From NCBI RefSeq assembly GCF_003719195.1, contig NZ_CP024996.1, forward strand, positions 4,154,001-4,218,000: 64,000 nucleotides of DNA. The letters are read 5' to 3'. Positions 9,620 through 17,093 of the stretch are shown here, piece after piece (within the stretch, counting starts at the first letter, position 1; each line of letters starts with the position of its first letter). The notes under the pieces are model-generated. The model did no database searches and had not been told where the DNA came from. It worked only from the letters and a program-made list of their open reading frames with translations. The position numbers were made by a program, and so were the translations under genes. Source of the DNA: Herbaspirillum rubrisubalbicans (GTDB lineage: Bacteria; Pseudomonadota; Gammaproteobacteria; Burkholderiales; Burkholderiaceae_D).

Positions 9620-9625
9620 TATAAT
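9620..9625 (+). promoter_or_regulatory. -10 box of the original tRNA-Thr promoter (host side)
   Basis: TATAAT, followed by CGCG and then the tRNA 5' half starting 12 bases later. A poor -35 (TGGAAT, 9597-9602) lies 17 bases upstream. The prophage right end carries the same TATAATCGCG (23507-23516) before its copy of the tRNA 5' half. Confidence 0.65.
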
Positions 9626-9636
9626 CGCGGACTTTT

Positions 9637-9677
9637 GCTGATGTAGCTCAGTTGGTAGAGCAACTGATTCGTAATCA
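9637..9677 (+). repeat. attL: 5' half of tRNA-Thr(CGT), 41-bp direct repeat with attR
   Basis: 41 bases identical to 23525-23565, covering the tRNA from base 1 to the anticodon stem. After 9677 the sequence is phage and the tRNA cannot fold, so this copy is a tRNA fragment. The phage-side sequence adds an inverted repeat, ACTGATTCGT (9663-9672) and ACGAATCAGT (9684-9693), separated by 11 bases. This probably forms the recombinase core site. Confidence 0.85.
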
Positions 9678-9740
9678 AATCTCACGAATCAGTAAATCCC
9701 GGCAGCGCATCAGGCATCGCAATCGATCCAGACTTCAATG

Positions 9741-9771
9741 AAAAAAGCCCGCACGAGCGGGCTTTTTTTTT
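9741..9771 (+). terminator. Strong Rho-independent terminator inside attL
   Basis: AAGCCCGC-ACGA-GCGGGCTT followed by nine T's. In the excised circular phage this would directly follow the stop codon (TGA at 9739-9741) of the extended regulator gene, so it is probably that gene's own terminator. Confidence 0.85.
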
Positions 9772-9882
9772 CATCATTTCGACTTAATTTTATCGGACAC
9801 AGATTGTGGAGTTGCGTCGAAAACTGACCCACTTTTAAATAAAGCGGCCCAATCGCCCCTTTATTATCCTGTATTGCACCGC

Positions 9883-10122
9883 TCAAGAAGCTTGCTGCCG
9901 AGCAAGCTCGTCCGCTTTCTCTGTCACAATCTTGGTGCGTTTCTCTACGGACTCATTTCTCCGCAGGGTGAACTCAATCTTATGCCCGCTTTTATCTAAA
10001 AGAACATAGCGGTCATTTTTTCTTATCTTTTTACCAACATAGCGAGAGACAACGCGCATCGCAGCCATTACGCTCACCATAGCGGCCGCATTGAGAAGAA
10101 CACCAAGGATTTCGCTATCCAT
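9883..10122 (-). CDS. Small single-helix membrane protein (prophage cargo)
   Basis: A 79-residue protein with a hydrophobic N terminus (SEILGVLLNAAAMVSVMAAM, residues 3-22) and a basic, cytoplasmic-looking remainder (RYVGKKIRKNDRYVLLDKSG and a helical KRTKIVTEKADELARQ tail). AAGGAGGGAG precedes ATG 10122. This ribosome binding site is inside the end of the upstream 140-residue gene, so the two are translationally linked. No family recognised. Confidence 0.7.
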   Translation of the reverse strand: MDSEILGVLLNAAAMVSVMAAMRVVSRYVGKKIRKNDRYVLLDKSGHKIEFTLRRNESVEKRTKIVTEKADELARQQAS

Positions 10123-10123
10123 A

Positions 10124-10546
10124 TCAAACTCCCTCCTTCAGCTCATTAAGCGCAATACCTACTACATAGAGTATAAAACCTATCCAGAATTTAGTGTCGA
10201 TTGAAGCCAAAAATGTCCAACTCTGAGGCAATTTTCCACCGATACTTAGAAACACTGTTGCGATCCAACCTAAGAGACCTACGAATAAAGCTATCATGCC
10301 AGCCCTACGCAATGACTCGTCATATACAGAGACAAGTGCGAAGCCTGATGGCACAGTAACACCCGTAGCTGGAGCGACGGGCTTCGAGCTAAGTGTTGGA
10401 ATTATTAGCCCTAAGGCACCAGCAGCACAACTGGAAGGAAAAAAGTCGTTTGCATCCGGACTCCCCATCGTTACTCGCATGAAATATTCCACCGGCCACA
10501 ATACAAAGGGCAAAAGATAAATAGATATTCTAAAAAATCGTGACAT
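10124..10546 (-). CDS. Small multi-helix membrane protein (prophage cargo)
   Basis: A 140-residue protein with about four hydrophobic segments (residues 5-20, 40-52, 78-100, 115-133) and a Pro/Ser-rich loop between the second and third. Its stop codon lies one base before the start of the 79-residue gene, forming a two-gene unit. A gap of about 195 bp separates it from the three-gene module upstream, so it may or may not be co-transcribed. No family recognised. The base composition is AT-richer than the backbone. Confidence 0.65.
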   Translation of the reverse strand: MSRFFRISIYLLPFVLWPVEYFMRVTMGSPDANDFFPSSCAAGALGLIIPTLSSKPVAPATGVTVPSGFALVSVYDESLRRAGMIALFVGLLGWIATVFLSIGGKLPQSWTFLASIDTKFWIGFILYVVGIALNELKEGV

Positions 10547-10741
10547 AGTTCTTTGTTAATTAGATTTTTTGGACTGTTTGCAAGGCGGTCACCAAACTGC
10601 TAACTGCCCTTCTATGACAGCCACCTGCAGCGCATTAACATGCTGATATCAACCGTTTGTTCCCCATCAGCTTGGTCAAATTGACGAAACCACCTTTTCC
10701 AATGAGCAGCTTGTCGCCCGTTTGAATGAAGCATCGCACCG

Positions 10742-11425
10742 TCAAGAGCCGCTAATTAGCGCAGGAAGCTCCTGCTCCAATAGATCAAGCAGAAGGGGAC
10801 TTAATTGACCGGCGATTTTCACTACCCCATTTGCAAAGATTGCAATGTTTCCTTTGACTCCCTGGTGCAGCATATCAAACGAAGCAAAATCTACGTTGTA
10901 ACGCAATCCTTTTAAAGCTGTAACGTTCGCGACGTCAATCCCATATTTGGATACAAACTCCATCCGAGCAACAACCTCTTCGCCGACAACAGCACCCGAA
11001 ACCTTCAAACCAATCAATTTTGACGAATCCACAGAGCCAAAAATAAGGGTGGGCTTTGAACGGCCGAAGGTAATGGCATCTGCTGAAAAACCGAAACCGA
11101 ATAGAAGCTCCAATGCATTGAACAGCTCCCTCGAATTACGCCCCGGATTCTCAATCCGCAGAAAAAACGTGCCCTCTCTTTCAAATAAAGAGAAATCTTT
11201 GAAACTTATACTGTCAATCGCCTGATAGGTAGGTGATCCCTCACTATCAAGCGTCGACACTAAAACACGATCTCTCCACAAAAATCGATAACAACCATTT
11301 GCACTAGACAAGGTCTGGAAACCGAACTGTGCGTCGCTCGCGAAGGGATATAGCGCAAACAAGCTATTTTGGTCGCGATCTGCCTTCGGAATATGCAGTT
11401 GAAACCAACGATAGCGAGTATTCAC
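10742..11425 (-). CDS. Unknown protein C of the prophage three-gene module
   Basis: A 227-residue soluble protein with no recognised domain. It starts with GTG at 11425, overlapping the upstream stop as GTGA. AAGGAGG lies six bases before, inside the last codons of gene B, which gives clear translational coupling. The sequence is alternating beta-like with hydrophobic patches (RELFNALELLFGFGFSADAI near residue 107). The coupling says it works in fixed proportion with genes A and B. Confidence 0.75.
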   Translation of the reverse strand: MNTRYRWFQLHIPKADRDQNSLFALYPFASDAQFGFQTLSSANGCYRFLWRDRVLVSTLDSEGSPTYQAIDSISFKDFSLFEREGTFFLRIENPGRNSRELFNALELLFGFGFSADAITFGRSKPTLIFGSVDSSKLIGLKVSGAVVGEEVVARMEFVSKYGIDVANVTALKGLRYNVDFASFDMLHQGVKGNIAIFANGVVKIAGQLSPLLLDLLEQELPALISGS

Positions 11426-12567
11426 ACCCCCTCCTTTTTGCTTTCGTCACGAGGTTTTTTGTATTCTTCTTCCAGAGCCTCTTTGAGCAGCCTCGACTTG
11501 GCCTCAATCGCTTTGGAGATAATCTCTACTTCGTCTCGAAGAGCGCTTCTACGCTTAGTTGAGTGCGCACCGCTTTCCTCAAGAACGTAAACACCTGCGA
11601 GTAAAAAGGAGAAGCCACTACACGATTCATGATCTTCAAACAATGCCTCAATTTCATAGACACTGCCCCTCCCCCTCTGCTCAAGCACCGTCCATACGAC
11701 TTTGACGATATAGTACTGACGCTCCTTCAACAAGTCGCTCAATATTTTTGAGCGAGTGACACCATTTCCCCGTAAGAAAACTCTCTCAACGTGGCCTTCG
11801 TCGCCGTCACCATCCTTACTGCTATCGTCATCTGCATCAACAAAACTGTCGCTCCCAGAATCTCCCTTACTAATTTTCGGCTTCTTTTTGTAAACATATA
11901 CTTCAGACACGTCCTTTCGGATATAGCCTGGAAGGCTGTTCATCAACTCATGAAAGAATTTAGACCTGAGCTCAGGCGACGGAACAGAAAATAACGAAAC
12001 CTCAGAACGCTTTAAAGGGCTATCCGATAATTTATCAACCTTGCCAAGAAGCGTGTCACGCACGTTATTGATATAGTCGCTCTGAGTGTTCCGAACACGG
12101 TATACCCCCCCGATTTTTACAAATTCAATTTCACCGTCGCGGACCTGAATTTGAGAAAACTCGCTTTTGCGATAATCGAAGCGTGTATAGCGAATATTAA
12201 TTAATACGCGACCATCTTCTCGCGTGATCTGGACAATGTCCTGACCATCCTCCAACTCAGTTTTAAGAGCTGCAATCGCTTGTTGCAAATGCTCAAGGTC
12301 TAAACCTTCAACGTCCATTGAAGTGGTGCGCTCCTTACGTGCAGCTATCCCCAACCTTGCGGCAATAGCCTGATGATCCACATAGTCATGGCTCAACCGT
12401 GAGAAATAAGTCGCTAAAACCTCCTTCGACGTCTTCCTTCCAACAATAACGTTTCTTCTCAAAAGAAGATCTGTGACCGTCGGAATCGTAACTTTTTGCT
12501 GAGTCAGAGCATCGAATATGTTCTTATCTGATGCATAGTAAAGAGAAGGACCGAAACGCTTATTCAT
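11422..12567 (-). CDS. Unknown protein B of the prophage three-gene module
   Basis: A 381-residue soluble protein. ATG 12567 overlaps the stop of gene A as ATGA and is preferred to the GTG nine bases upstream. The N-terminal 100 residues are helical (TVTDLLLRRNVIVGRKTSKE). The middle is mixed, and an acidic low-complexity linker (SDSFVDADDDSSKDGDGDEG, about residues 243-262) separates a C-terminal domain. That domain ends in a long charged helix (ALRDEVEIISKAIEAKSRLL). I recognise no catalytic motif. Two domains joined by a flexible acidic linker suggest an adaptor or sensor, but that is inference only. Confidence 0.75.
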   Translation of the reverse strand: MNKRFGPSLYYASDKNIFDALTQQKVTIPTVTDLLLRRNVIVGRKTSKEVLATYFSRLSHDYVDHQAIAARLGIAARKERTTSMDVEGLDLEHLQQAIAALKTELEDGQDIVQITREDGRVLINIRYTRFDYRKSEFSQIQVRDGEIEFVKIGGVYRVRNTQSDYINNVRDTLLGKVDKLSDSPLKRSEVSLFSVPSPELRSKFFHELMNSLPGYIRKDVSEVYVYKKKPKISKGDSGSDSFVDADDDSSKDGDGDEGHVERVFLRGNGVTRSKILSDLLKERQYYIVKVVWTVLEQRGRGSVYEIEALFEDHESCSGFSFLLAGVYVLEESGAHSTKRRSALRDEVEIISKAIEAKSRLLKEALEEEYKKPRDESKKEGV

Positions 12568-13556
12568 TCCCGCCACCCCATATTACCTGGCGTATAAGTG
12601 GACGTTACAGCAGTTAAGGGATCAATATGGATGCGATCCAAAATGGCAGCCCGAGTAGGGTCGAAGCCCCAGGCTTTGCTGTAACGATTCTTCGCAGAAT
12701 GAAATAGGCTCTTAAGGTCTTCAGGAAGAATATCTGCAGTCACTCGGATTCTTATCTTTGCCTTCGATTCCAGCATCTGGTAGCGCGACAAACTATCAAG
12801 AAAATATTCAAATTCCTCAACCGACTCACAAGGACTATTGTAGTAAATCACATAACCGGCTTCGAAGGACTCAGAACCAGTATGTTTAATAATGAGGTAA
12901 GGTCCCGCCAATGACTCAACCGTAGCGGCCTGATTCCAGACGTCCCATTGTCGGCGCGAAATGACAAGATCCGGATAAAAGAATGTGTACTCTTGTGGGA
13001 GTTCACCCTCCCCCTTCAGCCGGATAAGGTCATTGGCTATGTTGTAAAGTCGCTGGATATCTAAAGGGCCCAAAAAATGCACAATAGACTGAGGCGGTAG
13101 CGGAAGCGCAGATAAGTCAATTCTTGCAAGCGCATCATTAAATGACTTTTTGTATTGATTATCATGGTTATGCACAAATAACATCCCTCGCACCTCGAAT
13201 CGCTCCGACTCGTCAACTGAGTATTTGACCCGCCAATCGGAAGAAGCAGTAGCGCAATCCACAGTCATGCACAATGAGCGCAACGCATCGCGGACCTTAG
13301 GAGTACTTATGGAAGAATTGGAATAACTCTTCAGATCAGTATGAAGATAGATTCGTTTTCCCAAATACGGGTCTTCGTAGAAGAAAACAACGTCGCCCGG
13401 ATGAGTGAGCTTGGGCGTTCCGCCATCTGATTTGTGCTCTGGATTATTGCACTTGAAGTTGTCGTCCCATTTTGGATGGGTTTTCCAAAGAAAATGTTTA
13501 AAAATGTCACGAGACAAAGTGTTGGCAATCTCGCCAATATTGACCGTTTCCGCCAT
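12564..13556 (-). CDS. Putative PD-(D/E)xK nuclease-like protein A of the three-gene module
   Basis: A 330-residue protein starting at ATG 13556, which has GGGGGA seven bases upstream; the frame stays open to 13637 with no ribosome binding site. Near residues 46-73, HPGDVVFFYEDPY then GKRIYLHTDLKSY matches the spacing of a PD...(D/E)xK nuclease core (Asp in PGD, then D-L-K on a strand). Just before it, KCNNPEHKS could be part of a metal-binding loop. The rest is mixed alpha/beta with no second motif. It heads a coupled A-B-C operon. A nuclease plus two partners in a phage cargo slot fits an anti-phage role; the fold call rests on one short motif. Confidence 0.65.
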   Translation of the reverse strand: MAETVNIGEIANTLSRDIFKHFLWKTHPKWDDNFKCNNPEHKSDGGTPKLTHPGDVVFFYEDPYLGKRIYLHTDLKSYSNSSISTPKVRDALRSLCMTVDCATASSDWRVKYSVDESERFEVRGMLFVHNHDNQYKKSFNDALARIDLSALPLPPQSIVHFLGPLDIQRLYNIANDLIRLKGEGELPQEYTFFYPDLVISRRQWDVWNQAATVESLAGPYLIIKHTGSESFEAGYVIYYNSPCESVEEFEYFLDSLSRYQMLESKAKIRIRVTADILPEDLKSLFHSAKNRYSKAWGFDPTRAAILDRIHIDPLTAVTSTYTPGNMGWRE

Positions 13557-13719
13557 AAATCCCCCAATTACATTTTTCTTAGCCCCTGATAACAACCATA
13601 GCATAGCAAATAACTTCTGGTTGGTTGACGGGTCCATTCACGAAATTCAAAAAACTTCGCCAAGCAAGAAAGTGGCATCGCTACTACCTCTCGCAACACA
13701 TCAATGAACGGAACGAAGA

Positions 13720-14580
13720 CTAAGAAACGATATTTTTTGCAGCTGGCCGTACTACGGATGGCAGACTGGCTGCATATTCGGCCAAGTTCGAAGGAGCAAA
13801 GTGTGCATACCGTCGCACCATTTCCGCCGATTCCCAGCCACCGAGCTCTTGCAATGCCAACAGAGGAGTTCCACTTTGGACATGCCAACTCGCCCAAGTA
13901 TGTCTGAGATCGTGCCACCGAAAATCGTATATCCCGGCACGGTCGAGCGCCTTATACCAGGCAGCAGTACTAGCTTGAATAATTCTTCTACCTTTGTAAG
14001 TAAATACAAAAACTGGATGCGCTCCCATTCGTGCTAGGAGTATTCTCATCGCATCATCATTTAACGGTACAACCTGTGAAGCCCCGTTTTTCATATCCTC
14101 ACCATCAAAACAAGCTATTTGGCGCTTGATGTCAATCTGATCCCATCGCAAACCAGTGACATTAGAACGACGTAAGCCAGTTGCTAAAGAAAAGGCCGCC
14201 ATCGCTGCCAAATGGGGCGGTAGCTCGCTCAACAAGCGCTCAGCCTGCTTGAGCGAGAGAAAACGCACACGACGAACAGGTTCGCAAAGCAATCTAACGC
14301 GCGGAGCAGATGGCATCCATTCCCAGTCACTCACCGCCATCCGCAACACGGCCCGCAAAAGTGCGAGCATCCGATTGACGGTTGCATTGGAAGCTCCACT
14401 AGCAATTTTCTTCATGCGAAGCGAATCCACAAAAGAACGATCTATCTGGCGTAATGGCACGCCGCTGAGAAATCCATTTAGCCACCGAATATTTGACCGA
14501 TCAGACCTCAAAGAACGCTTACTCGCTTTATCTGTTAGCCACCTATCAACCGCATCGTCCCAAGTTTTATCGGTCTCCAC
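13720..14580 (-). CDS. Phage tyrosine recombinase (integrase)
   Basis: Integrase that catalyses insertion and excision at tRNA-Thr. An N-terminal SAM-like core-binding domain (residues ~5-90) precedes the catalytic domain with ATGLRRSNVTGL (first Arg), HDLRHTWASW (His-x-x-Arg), GGWES (Trp in place of the third His, a common variant) and the nucleophile Tyr in VRRYAHF. GTG 14580 is preferred because GGGAGGAG lies five bases upstream; the frame also has ATGs at 14601 and 14595 with no ribosome binding site. Most inoviruses use host XerCD or lack an integrase, so this one belongs to the minority with their own recombinase. Confidence 0.9.
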   Translation of the reverse strand: METDKTWDDAVDRWLTDKASKRSLRSDRSNIRWLNGFLSGVPLRQIDRSFVDSLRMKKIASGASNATVNRMLALLRAVLRMAVSDWEWMPSAPRVRLLCEPVRRVRFLSLKQAERLLSELPPHLAAMAAFSLATGLRRSNVTGLRWDQIDIKRQIACFDGEDMKNGASQVVPLNDDAMRILLARMGAHPVFVFTYKGRRIIQASTAAWYKALDRAGIYDFRWHDLRHTWASWHVQSGTPLLALQELGGWESAEMVRRYAHFAPSNLAEYAASLPSVVRPAAKNIVS

Positions 14581-14662
14581 TCGCCCTCCTCCCATTACCA
14601 TATTAAAAAATACTAACCGGCATCAACGTGTGGAAATCCTCAACATTACTCAAAAATAAACC

Positions 14663-15526
14663 TTATCTTTGGCTAGCAGAGAACCAATAAAATGAGTTGA
14701 GTCGGTCATGATATTGCGTGAAGTCATCGAAACCGCACATAGAAAACTCCTGTGCCACGAGCACAACAATATCGAAAGTGTCAGTGTTGGCGCTGAAGTA
14801 AATTTTGTATTGACTTGGTTTTGGAATCCCGCGTGACGTCCAATAGCTCTTCTTGTTGAATCGAGCCTCTTCCAGATTTTTCGAGACGTACTTGCTGATA
14901 TAGCTGGCGATCCGATGCGCAGAATTACGGCCACGCGGCCTAGTGAAATCAACATTACCATTGTCATTTCCAACCACACGCCGCCACATTGAGCGAATCA
15001 AATTCCAGCTACGCACGCGCACACCATGTTCATTCTGGAGCCAAGCAGGAAATTGCTGGCAAGCGATATGAACATGTAAGGCCCCACGTTTTTGCACTTC
15101 CAATGTAGCAACGTAATGAAAGTCGCCAACAGTCCGGAGACGTTGCCGGAAGGCTTTGAAATCCGCCTCCACGCGCGCGTAATCAGTCACGCATTCTCGA
15201 TAGGTCAACGTCAGCAAACAATCTGCCTGCAGCATCTTGGCAAGTCTGCGTACCTTTGTCTTCGCCCGCCGTGCGGCCACCATCCGAGCTTTCTCATGGT
15301 CGCCTTCACCGCGCTTCGTCGGCTCCTCGCATTCCGTTGAATATTCAAAAATTTGTCCGTCGCTAAAGGTCTCGCGGTTCTCATCGAGAAACACCTCGAT
15401 ACCGTTCGGGAATTCTGTCACTGTCAGCGTTTTCCAACGCTGTACATCTGTCCCAGCAAAATATGAACCTAGTGATGCCTTCAGATTGGCGTTAGCCGCA
15501 ACCTTATCTATACTCGCAGTAAGCAC
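14663..15526 (-). CDS. Rolling-circle replication initiator (HUH endonuclease)
   Basis: A 287-residue initiator that nicks the phage origin and joins single strands during rolling-circle replication. The two diagnostic motifs are present: HVHI (His-x-His metal site, near residue 151, in RGALHVHIACQQ) and a Tyr motif ASYISKYVSKNL (near residue 209) with paired tyrosines. An early strand LLTLTYRE is motif 1. GTG 15526 has AAGGAA six bases upstream. It lies downstream of the coat-to-secretin block on the same strand. The large hairpin region upstream probably holds the origin. Confidence 0.85.
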   Translation of the reverse strand: MLTASIDKVAANANLKASLGSYFAGTDVQRWKTLTVTEFPNGIEVFLDENRETFSDGQIFEYSTECEEPTKRGEGDHEKARMVAARRAKTKVRRLAKMLQADCLLTLTYRECVTDYARVEADFKAFRQRLRTVGDFHYVATLEVQKRGALHVHIACQQFPAWLQNEHGVRVRSWNLIRSMWRRVVGNDNGNVDFTRPRGRNSAHRIASYISKYVSKNLEEARFNKKSYWTSRGIPKPSQYKIYFSANTDTFDIVVLVAQEFSMCGFDDFTQYHDRLNSFYWFSASQR

Positions 15527-15733
15527 AATTTTTCCTTGGTAGCGTTGTGTGAGCCCGGCAGCGTTGGCGCGCTGATCCGGGTATATTTACGTCCATCAAA
15601 AACCACTTTTCCAACTCGCCGAAAAGGCTGTTCTTTCTCTGTTTTCCTTAAGTGTTCTAGGTACAAGTCTAGGCGCTCGCTTCGCTCGCGCCGTCCTCGC
15701 AAGCTGCGGGCGGCGCGATCTTGCTACGCTTCT

Positions 15734-15755
15734 TTTCCGTTACGCGTAACGGAAA
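15734..15755. repeat. Perfect 22-bp palindrome, operator-like (copy 1)
   Basis: Centred on GTTACGCGTAAC with TTTCC/GGAAA arms. The 20 bases 15738-15757 are identical to 22029-22048 elsewhere in the prophage. The site is about 210 bp upstream of the replication initiator start. It is probably a binding site for a phage regulator. Confidence 0.7.
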
Positions 15756-15914
15756 TTCCCCACCTTCATCGAGCGCCGCAGCGCCTTGCATCAACCGCAT
15801 AAAACCTGACTTGTGAGTGCTTCGCACTCATGGGCAGTTGAGGCCGTTTCTCCGATCAACCCGCCACCGTTTTCCAGAGTTCTCCGCCTTTTCGATGAAC
15901 GATAGCCGGCGCGT

Positions 15915-15988
15915 CTTTTGCCGCAAGGGGGCATTCATAAAAGCGCCAGCGGCCGCGCTTTTACAAACCTTCCCCCTTGCGGCAAAAG
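15915..15988. repeat. 17-bp inverted repeat enclosing a nested 8-bp hairpin
   Basis: Outer arms CTTTTGCCGCAAGGGGG (15915-15931) and its exact complement (15972-15988). The inner arms are AAAAGCGC and GCGCTTTT with an 8-base loop. In single-stranded phage DNA this would form one long imperfect hairpin, the form of a filamentous-phage packaging signal. Confidence 0.7.
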
Positions 15989-16137
15989 CCTCATGCGCCG
16001 TCTATTCGATCATCGGGCGAAGAACTCAGGAAAACGGCGGCAGGCGGTGGAGTCGAAACGACCGAAACCGCCGGTCTTACGGAGGGCTCCGAATCTAGGA
16101 ACCCGGTCAGCTTTAACACCACCTCGAAGGCGCGATC

Positions 16138-16437
16138 ATGGAACAACCAGAACTGCCCCTGCTGCATTTCCCGTATCAACCGTACTTCGCCCATTTCAAG
16201 CGCACGCGTAAGGCGCTGGCCCCTTCCAACTTTGTTCCGCCATGGAAGCAACTGCGTCTGACGCTGTATGTCCGCAATCTGATGCGCAAGGGTGCTGCGT
16301 TCATCTGGACACGCCCGGATGGACGTCAATTCTTCTGCAAGACCATGCGCCAGCTGGTGGCGCGGATCATGGACTACGATGGCTATATCCTGCATACAAT
16401 TTTCAAGAAATATGGAATACGAATGATTAAAACCTAA
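16138..16437 (+). CDS. Small hypothetical protein (prophage cargo)
   Basis: A 99-residue basic protein, rich in Phe, Tyr and Arg, with no membrane helix and no recognised domain. The frame is complete, but the ribosome binding site before ATG 16138 (CGAAGGCG) is weak. It is on the opposite strand to the phage core genes, between the origin region and the Ser-rich gene. It may be a late-acquired cargo gene. Confidence 0.5.
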   Translation: MEQPELPLLHFPYQPYFAHFKRTRKALAPSNFVPPWKQLRLTLYVRNLMRKGAAFIWTRPDGRQFFCKTMRQLVARIMDYDGYILHTIFKKYGIRMIKT

Positions 16438-16481
16438 GGCATATTTCAATTTCTTTTGCGTCGATCCCCCCTTTCATTCAC

Positions 16482-16510
16482 GGAACTATCGAACCATTGC
16501 CTGTTACCTA
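16482..16510 (+). promoter_or_regulatory. Weak hrp-box-like sequence
   Basis: GGAACT, 16 bases, then TTACCTA. Compared with the HrpL consensus (GGAACC/T, 15-16 bases, CCACnnA) the second half has two mismatches. It lies 78 bases upstream of the Ser-rich gene. A chance match cannot be excluded. Confidence 0.25.
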
Positions 16511-16588
16511 CCTTATAGGTTGCGGCAGTGAGCAAGGCCTGCCGTTTCGCAAGACGGGCATTCAGATCAAAGTTGCCCATATCTACTA

Positions 16589-17035
16589 ATGAGAGAAAAA
16601 ATGGATCGCATTTATCCAAAACCCCCCTTCGAGTTTTACGATAGCAGTGACAGTGACAACGAAAGTAAAAACACTCAGTCTCCTTCGCGCGGTGAGTCGA
16701 GCAGCAGCAATTGGCAGCCAAGCACCCGTATCCCTGACAGCAATCGTCGAGTCCGCTTCGACGTCCCAACAGAGCCAACTCTTCAGCGGAGTACTGGTAG
16801 CAGACAAGAAGTGATGGAGATTTACAGCCTGGAGCAGGAGTTAAATAAGGCAAAACGACACATCAATGAGGCTGCAGCTGATCTAGTAAAAATGGGGCAA
16901 AGCTACTCCTCAATGGTGAAGGAATACGTCGGCAAAGGTGAAATTCCACCGGCGCTTATTAAGAAGTACAAGCTCGACGAATTGGACGTCCCTGAAGTGA
17001 TCAAACGCTACAAAGACACCCTTGCAGATCGGTAA
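16589..17035 (+). CDS. Ser-rich hypothetical protein (prophage cargo; possible secreted effector)
   Basis: 148 residues. The first 60 are disordered and rich in Ser, Asn, Pro and Asp (YDSSDSDNES, SRGESSSSNW). The rest is helical (YSLEQELNKAKRHINEAAAD) and ends in a basic segment. There is no signal peptide or membrane helix. A Ser/Pro-rich, unstructured N terminus is typical of type III secreted proteins but not proof. ATG 16601 is an alternative start. It ends just before a convergent terminator shared with the secretin gene. It is unlike any inovirus core gene. Confidence 0.55.
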   Translation: MREKMDRIYPKPPFEFYDSSDSDNESKNTQSPSRGESSSSNWQPSTRIPDSNRRVRFDVPTEPTLQRSTGSRQEVMEIYSLEQELNKAKRHINEAAADLVKMGQSYSSMVKEYVGKGEIPPALIKKYKLDELDVPEVIKRYKDTLADR

Positions 17036-17063
17036 GAGCTAATCGAACCTAAAAACGGTTCCG

Positions 17064-17093
17064 GTAGAGCGCCCATAAAGCTGGGCGCTCTAC
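17064..17093. terminator. Bidirectional hairpin terminator between the Ser-rich gene and the secretin
   Basis: Stem GTAGAGCGCCCA / TGGGCGCTCTAC with a short loop. It separates convergent genes, and the last codon of the secretin gene lies within it. Confidence 0.7.

Larger units (their letters stand above)
15527..16137. other. Non-coding prophage region rich in hairpins; probable origin and/or packaging signal
   Basis: 611 bp with no convincing gene. It contains a GC hairpin near 15670-15690, a perfect 22-bp palindrome (15734-15755) and a 17-bp inverted repeat enclosing a second hairpin (15915-15988). Inovirus genomes keep their plus/minus origins and packaging hairpin in one such intergenic region next to the initiator gene. 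I could not identify the nick site. Confidence 0.6.

Noticed and set aside
15508..15702. 64-codon minus-strand frame overlapping the replication initiator start
   Set aside because: It needs a TTG start, has no ribosome binding site and lies over GC hairpins; not supported as a gene, though a shorter leader peptide cannot be excluded.
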